A DNA stretch of 64,000 nucleotides. It comes from DASQLQ01 sp035629935. Lineage in GTDB: Bacteria > Actinomycetota > CADDZG01 > WHSQ01. The stretch covers positions 1-64,000 of the forward strand of contig DASQLQ010000066.1 of assembly GCA_035629935.1 (NCBI GenBank), in the 5' to 3' direction. The notes beneath the pieces were generated by a model. That model did no database searches. It was not told the origin of the DNA and saw only the letters and a program-made list of their open reading frames with translations. The translations under genes and the position numbers were made by a program. Position 1 is the stretch's first letter, and the number at the start of each line of letters is the position of its first letter. Shown one piece after another: positions 57,763 to 64,000 of this stretch.

Positions 57763-58248
57763 CTACCCTTCGCCGGAAAGCCTTCTTGTCCTTCTTACGG
57801 CTTTTCGCCCGGCTTCGGTCTCCAAGGGGTCATACAGAACCGTGACCTTCACGTACCCATCACACGGGGCTTCACGCAGGGCGACTATGCCGGCCAAGCT
57901 GTCCTTCTTGGCAAAGTAGAGCTCGGCCTCGAACCCCTCGAAATCCGTATTGATGACGTCGAAGCCCTGGCCCTCCAACTCAGTGCGGGAACTGGCGAAG
58001 AATTGCTCTACCGACTGATCACCGAATCCCTCGAGGGTCACGAACTTCTTCTTCAGCTCGGCTCGGGTAAGGGTGATCCCATCGGGCCAAGGGAAATCGG
58101 CCGGAACCTCGGGAACGGTGTCGATCGCCGGCGGCAGACTGCAGGCGGCAACCGGCTTCCCTTCGGGGGCGGCGACGTCGGCAGAACACGCCCCCAGCAG
58201 GAGAACGGCGCCTACCAAGGCGCCGGATATGACGCTCGGGTGGGTCAA
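57763..58248 (-). CDS. putative lipoprotein
   Basis: The N-terminus VISGALVGAVLLLGACSA is a lipoprotein signal with lipobox LGAC; Lgt, encoded 2.4 kb away, would modify the Cys. The ~140-residue mature domain has two further Cys (AACSLPP and EAPCDGY) and an alpha/beta look (LEGFGDQSVEQFF, GFEAELYFAKKDS). No family recognised. The start is probably TTG 58248, overlapping the BNR gene stop as TTGA; an in-frame ATG at 58281 would overlap more. Confidence 0.72.
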   Translation of the reverse strand: MTHPSVISGALVGAVLLLGACSADVAAPEGKPVAACSLPPAIDTVPEVPADFPWPDGITLTRAELKKKFVTLEGFGDQSVEQFFASSRTELEGQGFDVINTDFEGFEAELYFAKKDSLAGIVALREAPCDGYVKVTVLYDPLETEAGRKAVRRTRRLSGEG

Positions 58249-59915
58249 GCCTTGGACGCGGAGCGGCGTTTGATGAACCAACCGACAAGGATGAGCCCGG
58301 CCGCCAACAACACGAACCTGATAACCATCATCCCCGTCGCCGCCAGGGATGAAGTTGGGGCGGCGTCCGCGGCTGTTTCCTCATCGTCGCCGCCACCTTC
58401 TTGTGCGCTGCCCGAAACGTTGTCGCTATCCCGCTGGGCATTACCCCCGCCCTGGTTGGGACCGTCTCCCGATCCGCTCGGCGGGTTGGGGGCGGGCGGT
58501 TGTTTGACGAACACCGGTCCCCCCGATTGATGGACGAATCCCGGAAGAGCGGTGGCGCCACCTTCAGCTGTATCCGAATAACCGCCCCATACGTGCCCGG
58601 AGTTATCGATCTCGATCGTGAAGAAGTCCCCGAGTCGACGGTCGATCGCTTGCGCCTGACAAGCCGTGCCACCTTGGCAGATCGTGCTCGTGTGCACGGC
58701 ACGAGGCGTTGCCGTGGCGACTTTGAATCCGGGAGTCTTCGAGCCCGAACAACCGAGCCCGTTCAAGCTTTGCGCAACGTAGATGCGCCATTGCTGGTCT
58801 CCCTGTGTCTCAGCGTTGTGATCCGGAAGGCTCTGATCGGCCCCCAACCAGGCGACGGCCACCTTCCCTTTGTCGCCGACTGCGAGCCAGGGCCAGATGT
58901 CCGTTCTGTTGTTGGTGTCCACGCGCGTCGGCGTTGCCCATGTCTTTCCGGCGGTTGTCGAGTACGAGTACCAGACGCCCGCGGCACGGTCGCCTTGACC
59001 GCTCTCGTCCCAAGTTATGTAGAGATTGCCGGCCGAATCCAGATCGAAGGAAGGCCAATGCGACAGCATGCTGACCCCCGACGCGATCTTGTAGGTCTCT
59101 TTCTTCTCGAGGTTGCCCTTCCGAGCTTCGCGGTAGGCGACCATCGACAACGTGCCGCCTTGGTAATACGTCTCGTACAGAGTTCCGTTGCGACGATCTA
59201 TCTGGATGTCGCCGAGACCGGCGCCGTCCTCGATGCCCGGGGCGAAGGTCTTTCCCCCGTCGGTGCTGCGATGCAGGTAATGACCGACGTTACCTACGGG
59301 ATCGCTGGGGAAGGTTCCCCCGCCGAGCTCGTTGCCGACGAGATAGAGAACGTCCTTCTTGTCTGCCTCCATCCATTGCCGGTCGCTGATCGTTTGACCG
59401 AAGAAGTTCTGCAGCGTGAATGGGTCGTCCGAACCGGGGGCACTCGACACCGCCACGTTCGCAAGGTTGATCTCCGATACGTAGACCTTGCCGGTCTCGT
59501 CGATCGCGTACTCGGGGTCCGAGAACCCGGTGAAGGGGGTGTTGTTCGGGGGAAGGATCCGGTCCTGGTAAGTCCATGTCTTCCCGTGGTCTTTGCTGAA
59601 GTAGTAGTAGGTCTGGCCGGTGTAGTTCTCGACGAAGGCGGCGGTCGTTGGGTCCGCGGCGGCCGGCGCATAGAAATGCGTTGTTCCGGCATGGGAGCCG
59701 TACAGCAGGGTCCCGTCGGGATGTTGCTCGACCGTCGGCTCGCCCCCGGCCCGGGTCGTGTCGATGTACTTCTGCTTTTCGAATTTGAGCGATTTCGTGG
59801 GCACGGCACACGCCTTCGCCGCGTCGGATGCCGACGGAGCCAGCATCACGAGACTCGAAAACAGAAAGGTCAGAAACAGAAGAAACGGAACTTTCGAGTT
59901 CCGGACGTTGCCCAT
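58245..59915 (-). CDS. secreted BNR/Asp-box propeller protein with LAATG sorting signal
   Basis: A 556-residue exported protein. Signal peptide (residues ~8-33), then a sialidase-type beta-propeller with Asp boxes SKDHGKTW (107-114), STDGGKTF (217-224) and STTAGKTW (near 318). Sialidase catalytic residues are not identified, so it may bind and not cleave glycans. A Pro/Gly/Asn/Asp-rich stalk (residues ~455-515) precedes LAATG (524-528), a hydrophobic segment and KRRSASKA: the layout of a class E sortase (LAXTG) substrate, so it is probably covalently attached to the cell wall. Confidence 0.86.
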   Translation of the reverse strand: MGNVRNSKVPFLLFLTFLFSSLVMLAPSASDAAKACAVPTKSLKFEKQKYIDTTRAGGEPTVEQHPDGTLLYGSHAGTTHFYAPAAADPTTAAFVENYTGQTYYYFSKDHGKTWTYQDRILPPNNTPFTGFSDPEYAIDETGKVYVSEINLANVAVSSAPGSDDPFTLQNFFGQTISDRQWMEADKKDVLYLVGNELGGGTFPSDPVGNVGHYLHRSTDGGKTFAPGIEDGAGLGDIQIDRRNGTLYETYYQGGTLSMVAYREARKGNLEKKETYKIASGVSMLSHWPSFDLDSAGNLYITWDESGQGDRAAGVWYSYSTTAGKTWATPTRVDTNNRTDIWPWLAVGDKGKVAVAWLGADQSLPDHNAETQGDQQWRIYVAQSLNGLGCSGSKTPGFKVATATPRAVHTSTICQGGTACQAQAIDRRLGDFFTIEIDNSGHVWGGYSDTAEGGATALPGFVHQSGGPVFVKQPPAPNPPSGSGDGPNQGGGNAQRDSDNVSGSAQEGGGDDEETAADAAPTSSLAATGMMVIRFVLLAAGLILVGWFIKRRSASKA

Positions 59916-59975
59916 GGCGCCACCCCCGTGCCTAGCCTGGAACCCAGGGTACGCCCCCCTGGCGCATACGGGACC

Positions 59976-60674
59976 TCATCGTCGCCGGTCGGGGATCCTC
60001 TCCTGCAGCGGATCGACCAAGGCTTGAAGCGTCCGCCGTAGCTCTTCACCGACCTGCATCCAATCTTCGGGGGAATCCGGATCCCCAGTGAACGTCAGCG
60101 GCGGCCCGATCGAAGCGGCGAGGTGTTGCCCCGGTCGCCAGTTCTTCTTTCGGTTCTTGGGCCAGACGTTCTGTGTCCCCCACAACCCGCAGGGGATAAC
60201 GGGTGCGCCGGAGCCGAGCGCCAAACGCGCCGTCCCCGACTTCAAGGGACGCACGGATAGGTCCTCGGAATCCGCGGCGCTGCCCTCCGGGAAGATGGCG
60301 ATGAGTTCGCCATGGTCGAGAGCGGAGAAGGCAGCCTCCAGCGACGAGCGTGCCGAGCTGGTGCCCCGTGCGACCGGGATCATCCCCGACCCGCGCAACA
60401 ACCAACCCAGCCTCCAATCCGCGAACAGCTCGGCTTTGGCGAGGAACCGAGCCCGCCGCCCGATCGAATCCGGGAGATAAAGGGCCGCCAATGCATCGAG
60501 GTAGGCGATGTGGTTGAACGCCATGATCGCCGGTCCGACCCGAGGTACGTGCTCCATCCCTTCGATGTGCTTGCGGAACCACAGGTTCGCCCACGGTCGG
60601 AGCACGGACTTGGCGACGACGTATGCAGGTTCGCGTCGTCTCGGGCTCCAACTGAGAGCCTCGCCGTCGATCAT
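59976..60674 (-). CDS. 1-acyl-glycerol-3-phosphate acyltransferase family protein
   Basis: A 232-residue PlsC-type enzyme that adds an acyl chain to lysophosphatidate or a related acceptor at the membrane. Catalytic H-x4-D in NHIAYLD, the FPEGSAA glycerophosphate motif, and PVARGTSS and VIPCGLWGT further on. The start is ATG 60674, overlapping the lgt stop as ATGA; the longer frame is a shadow of lgt. Confidence 0.92.
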   Translation of the reverse strand: MIDGEALSWSPRRREPAYVVAKSVLRPWANLWFRKHIEGMEHVPRVGPAIMAFNHIAYLDALAALYLPDSIGRRARFLAKAELFADWRLGWLLRGSGMIPVARGTSSARSSLEAAFSALDHGELIAIFPEGSAADSEDLSVRPLKSGTARLALGSGAPVIPCGLWGTQNVWPKNRKKNWRPGQHLAASIGPPLTFTGDPDSPEDWMQVGEELRRTLQALVDPLQERIPDRRR

Positions 60675-61480
60675 GTTCTCGACTCGCCCGTGCCGGTGCC
60701 CCGATTGAAGAGCCACAACCCGATCGCTCCGATGAGAACTGCGGCCAGACTCCCGTACGCGTTCCTGCTCAGGCCAAAGATGCGCACGGTTGTGTCGATC
60801 CGGATCAACTCGATCAGGAAACGAAATCCGCCGTAACCGATCAGGTAGACGAGAAACAGGGACCCGCGACGCAAGGAGCGATGCCGATCGACCCACAGTA
60901 CGACACCTAATACAAGGAGATCGGCGAGCACCTCATAGAGGAAGGTCGGGTGGAAAGTCTCGAACCTCGCGTAGCCGGACATCCGGTATTGCGGCTCGAC
61001 ATGGAGCGCCCACGGCAGCTCGGTCGGAAGCCCATAGACCTCTTGGTTGAAGTAGTTACCGAAGCGGCCGATCGCCGACGCGGCCGGAAGGACCGCTGCC
61101 GCAGCGTCGAACCCATCCGACGTGCTTAGGCCGTACCGGCGGGCCAGCCACACGCCGACCACCGCGGCAAGAGCGATCCCGCCGTAGATCGCCAAGCCTC
61201 CCCGCCACGAGAACAATGCCGTCCTCGGATCCTGTGAGAACTGGCCCCAGTTACCTGTGACGTACGCGAACCGCGACCCAACGAGGATCGCAACTGCTAC
61301 CGCGAACGCCGTGCGATCGACGACTTCGGGATCGCCTCCCGCGCGAGCTAGATAACGGCGACGGCCCCAGACGACGGCCGCGACGGCCGCGACCGTCAGC
61401 AGCAGCGCGTACATGCGGACCTCGATGGGGCCAACTTGCAAGCTGGGAAAGGGTGGTGGAGGGATAAAAGCCAGTGTCAT
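60671..61480 (-). CDS. lgt: prolipoprotein diacylglyceryl transferase
   Basis: Attaches diacylglycerol to the Cys of lipoprotein signals at the membrane. A 269-residue protein with seven hydrophobic segments, the signature GRFGNYFNQEVYG, the YGGFRFLIELIR segment, and the conserved HPTFLYE loop. ATG start; its 5' end overlaps or abuts the divergent DUF1461-like gene. Confidence 0.96.
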   Translation of the reverse strand: MTLAFIPPPPFPSLQVGPIEVRMYALLLTVAAVAAVVWGRRRYLARAGGDPEVVDRTAFAVAVAILVGSRFAYVTGNWGQFSQDPRTALFSWRGGLAIYGGIALAAVVGVWLARRYGLSTSDGFDAAAAVLPAASAIGRFGNYFNQEVYGLPTELPWALHVEPQYRMSGYARFETFHPTFLYEVLADLLVLGVVLWVDRHRSLRRGSLFLVYLIGYGGFRFLIELIRIDTTVRIFGLSRNAYGSLAAVLIGAIGLWLFNRGTGTGESRT

Positions 61481-61524
61481 CGGACGCGAACCTAGTCGTT
61501 GCGCTCGTGGTGGCTACGATTCAG

Positions 61525-62202
61525 ATGATGGCGGAGACAAAGCAAGCGCAGGCCACCGGCCTTTCCGGGTTCGCCCAATTGGCCGTCTTGGTCGCCACAT
61601 CACTATCGATCGTCTCGTTAGTAATGGCTCTGCTCCTGACGCCCCTATGGGTACATCGCGCACTTGACATCTCGGAGGTTCCCCAGCGGCTCCTGCTCGA
61701 GCCGGACCGAGCCCACGAGCTATCCGATGGCCTCATCGGAGACCTCGTCACGCCCGGCGCGGACTTCCGCATGGACGGGGGCCGCGGAGGCCCGTTCCTG
61801 GACGCCCGTGAGCGCGCGCATCTGGCGGACGTCCGAGGGGTTCTGCTCGCCTGCCTCATGGCCGGAGGACTGGCCTCGATCGGTCTTGTCGTTTCGTTCG
61901 CGCGCTCCGGGCAACGACAGCCGCTGTGGCGCGCTGTCGGCCGGGGAGGGGCGCTGGTCCTTCTAGGACTGGTCGCGCTTGCCGTTTACACAGCGATCGA
62001 CTTCGAGAGAGCTTTCGACGGCTTCCACGCGCTGTTCTTCCCCGGCGGCAACTACATTTTCGACCCGCGCTCGCAATCGTTGGTGGTGTTGTACCCACCC
62101 GAGTTCTGGCAACTGACCGGGATCGCCGCAGGCGTGCTCGCCGGATCGCTGGGATCGCTCGCGGCATTGGGAGGCCGCCGGCTCGGAGGCCGCTGGTGGT
62201 GA
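61525..62202 (+). CDS. DUF1461-like integral membrane protein
   Basis: A ~225-residue protein with four hydrophobic segments and a large loop between the first two. The FHALFFPGGNYIFDPRSQSLVVLYPPEFW region matches the conserved FHxxFF...W/YxFdP...L...yPxxFW pattern of DUF1461, quoted here from memory. Function unknown. ATG 61525 was chosen; a GTG at 61474 would overlap the lgt start codon. Its stop abuts the stop of the convergent propeller gene. Confidence 0.78.
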   Translation: MMAETKQAQATGLSGFAQLAVLVATSLSIVSLVMALLLTPLWVHRALDISEVPQRLLLEPDRAHELSDGLIGDLVTPGADFRMDGGRGGPFLDARERAHLADVRGVLLACLMAGGLASIGLVVSFARSGQRQPLWRAVGRGGALVLLGLVALAVYTAIDFERAFDGFHALFFPGGNYIFDPRSQSLVVLYPPEFWQLTGIAAGVLAGSLGSLAALGGRRLGGRWW

Positions 62203-64000
62203 CTAGTCGGCGATCGGTCTCCAGTCCGGTGCTCGATCGTCGACAGGCTCCACCGTTACCGCCTCGATCTGTGTCTCATCGTCGATAGGCATATGGAAGA
62301 GGTCGTAATCCCCTCCGCGATTCGAAGAGAACGCGATCTCCTCTCCGTCGGGCGACCAGGTGGGTTGGGTGTCGTCGGACGTCGAGGCGGTGAACCTGAA
62401 CTCCTCGTCATCGTTTGCTACATCTATCGCCACGATGTCGTGGGACAGCGGGCTCGTGGTGCAGTCCCCACCGGGCAGCTCGTCGGTTGCATAGGCGACG
62501 AAGAACTCGGAGATCTCGTTGGGAGCGAACGACGGGTACACATCGTCACAGTCGTTGTCCGTCAGGAAGAAGTCGCCTAGGTCGGCCCCCACGATCACAG
62601 CTCTGATGTCCCAGTCTCCCCCCGCCTCATCGGTCATGTAGGCGAGGTAGCTACCGACTGGAGCCCATGCGGGATACCCCTGCTCGTCGTCGTCGTCGGT
62701 GACCTGGATCAGGTTGCCGGGCTCCTCCTCGTACTCGTAGACATAGATCTCTCTGTCGGAGTCACCCTCCTCGATCCCGGTGAACGCGATCCGATCCGGC
62801 TCCGTGGGGTCCGGACCCCAGGTCGGATGACCGACGAATTGGAATCCGTCATCCGGTCCGACGACGGTGTCGGTCAACCCGGTGCTGAGATCAAGGATCT
62901 CCAGCGTGTAGTGGTATTCGAAGTCGTCCGTGTAGAACTGTTTCTCGTACACGAGCAGATCTTCTTCGTGGTTCCAATCGGGGTTGTACTCGTATTCGTC
63001 CTCTGTGTCGGTGATGTTCTCGTCACTGGGAGCATTCGCTTCGGTGATGTAGATGTCGAAGTTACGTTCGAATGCGATGGATTCCTCGGCGAAAGAACCT
63101 TCGCCGCCGCCGTGGTCCTCGGGGGCCGCTACCCAATCGGGCTCCACATCGCGTGCGTTGTGATTGGTTCTGTTGCGCAACTGCAGGCCGTCTGCGGAAT
63201 CCATCGTGTAGATCTCGAAGTCTCCGTCCCGGTCGGTGGTGAAAGCGATCCGCTCGCCATCGGGGGACCAGGTCGGATCGTCGTCACGCACATCGGAGTT
63301 CTCGGTGAGGGTCGTGACGGTTGAGCCGGGTGTGGCGTCCCGGCGAACGACCTCGAAGTCTTCGCAGCCCGCATCTGGGACGTTCTCCGTGGAGTACGCG
63401 ATCTGATTTTCGAAGTCCGTACCCTCCGGCCCCCACGCGGGGTTCACGTCGTCGCAGTCGTTGTCCGTCAGTTGGGTCAGATCCTCAGTGCCTACGTCGT
63501 AGACGTAGAGCTCGAAATCGGTCCCGTCTTCCGAAGCCGTCTCACCGTAGAAAGCGATCTTCGTCCCGTCCGGCGACCAGGTTGGGCCGTACGCGTTACC
63601 GGTACTGGGGATCTCGGTGGCATCTTCCTCATCCTCGAACGGCGCCTCATCGAGATCGCCGATCAAGATCCTCTCCGGGCCCGCTTCGCCGTCTTGCCAG
63701 ACGAACGCCAACTGAGTCGCATCGGGCGAGTACGTGGGGTCTTCCACCACGGCGAAGTCGCCGGTCAGCGGCTCGGGATTGTCCCCGTCTATGTCCATCT
63801 GGTAGATGTCCCAGTGGCCGCCCGGCGATAGGTCCCGATAGACGATCTTCTCGGCGTCGTGCCGGAAATCGGGACGCGTTTCGCCCGACTCGGTCGTCTC
63901 CGACAGGTTGACGGTGTTGCTCCCGTCGGCATCCATGACAAGGATGTCGCCGCCCGAGTCGGCGCGATCCGAGTTGAACGTGATGAATCCGTGATCCAAG
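62203..64000 (-). CDS. TolB-like WD40/PD40 beta-propeller protein (5' end outside window)
   Basis: At least 599 residues, very acidic (many DD/DE runs). PD40-type repeats recur: TWSPDGTKIAFYG, TWSPDGERIAFTTDRDGDFEIYTMD, TWSPDGEEIAFSSNRGGDYDLFHM and others, each a propeller blade, about ten to twelve in all. The frame is still open at the right edge, so the N-terminus and any signal peptide are missing. Such propellers act as extracytoplasmic binding modules; no catalytic domain is seen. Confidence 0.82.
   Translation of the reverse strand, partial: LDHGFITFNSDRADSGGDILVMDADGSNTVNLSETTESGETRPDFRHDAEKIVYRDLSPGGHWDIYQMDIDGDNPEPLTGDFAVVEDPTYSPDATQLAFVWQDGEAGPERILIGDLDEAPFEDEEDATEIPSTGNAYGPTWSPDGTKIAFYGETASEDGTDFELYVYDVGTEDLTQLTDNDCDDVNPAWGPEGTDFENQIAYSTENVPDAGCEDFEVVRRDATPGSTVTTLTENSDVRDDDPTWSPDGERIAFTTDRDGDFEIYTMDSADGLQLRNRTNHNARDVEPDWVAAPEDHGGGEGSFAEESIAFERNFDIYITEANAPSDENITDTEDEYEYNPDWNHEEDLLVYEKQFYTDDFEYHYTLEILDLSTGLTDTVVGPDDGFQFVGHPTWGPDPTEPDRIAFTGIEEGDSDREIYVYEYEEEPGNLIQVTDDDDEQGYPAWAPVGSYLAYMTDEAGGDWDIRAVIVGADLGDFFLTDNDCDDVYPSFAPNEISEFFVAYATDELPGGDCTTSPLSHDIVAIDVANDDEEFRFTASTSDDTQPTWSPDGEEIAFSSNRGGDYDLFHMPIDDETQIEAVTVEPVDDRAPDWRPIAD

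Noticed and set aside
58401..60041. 546-codon plus-strand ORF opposite the BNR gene
   Set aside because: Shadow of the secreted BNR protein, whose signal peptide, Asp boxes and sorting signal are coherent on the minus strand.

Overview
This window looks like chromosomal DNA of a GC-rich, Gram-positive-type actinobacterium (phylum Actinomycetota), probably not a close relative of Mycobacterium or Streptomyces. The evidence is the gene order pyrR-pyrB-pyrC-carA-carB-pyrK-pyrD-pyrF-pyrE-mihF-gmk-rpoZ-coaBC-metK-priA-def-fmt-rpe-ribD-ribE-ribBA-ribH-hisG, the actinobacterial integration host factor mihF, a PriA without a normal Walker A motif, a DUF222-HNH (13E12-type) gene behind an actinobacterial SOS box, a DUF1844 gene beside infC, and an LAXTG-type sorting signal. 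A class 1B dihydroorotate dehydrogenase with PyrK, instead of the class 2 enzyme of mycobacteria and streptomycetes, points to a deeper-branching class.

Layout. 1-3453: two tandem ATP-grasp paralogues (the first cut by the window edge), converging on a polytopic GT-C-like membrane protein. 3356-15091: a minus-strand translation block infC-rpmI-rplT-SpoU methyltransferase-soluble histidine kinase-pheS-pheT-argF-mpg, then a plus-strand class A PBP with PASTA domains, then tyrS. 15241-15951: DUF1844 gene (+) and a cold-shock gene (-). 16070-41931: one almost unbroken minus-strand superoperon for riboflavin, formylation/deformylation, PriA, SAM, CoA, nucleotide and complete UMP synthesis; many junctions are 1-4 nt overlaps. 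An SOS-controlled HNH gene and a 48-residue secreted peptide sit between metK and coaBC. 41955-52711: a secreted CocE-type hydrolase, two REC-histidine kinases, a 2145-residue poly-HAMP hybrid kinase and a CheY-like regulator. 52794-64000: accessory and envelope genes: EamA transporter, MsrB, serine hydrolase, secreted TIM-barrel-like protein, small peptide gene, S1 protease, lipoprotein, wall-anchored BNR protein, acyltransferase, Lgt, a DUF1461-like protein and a beta-propeller protein cut by the right edge. No non-coding gap exceeds 300 bases; the largest is about 200 bases (15037-15240). I saw no tRNA, rRNA, CRISPR array or transposase.

Three things stand out. First, six genes (pyrE, fmt, the EamA gene, the TIM-barrel gene, the SpoU methyltransferase and infC) appear to start at CTG, ATA, ATC or ATT: no ATG, GTG or TTG fits the conserved N-terminus or the Shine-Dalgarno spacing, and several of these starts overlap the upstream stop as CTGA or ATAA. 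Second, two minus-strand leaders carry clear RNA control elements: a PyrR-type binding loop plus terminator before pyrR, and a terminator directly before the infC ribosome-binding site. Third, the poly-HAMP kinase carries about 25 HAMP-like modules encoded by ten 276-bp repeats, with a visible 552-bp higher-order period, far more than in the fungal Nik1-type kinases it resembles.
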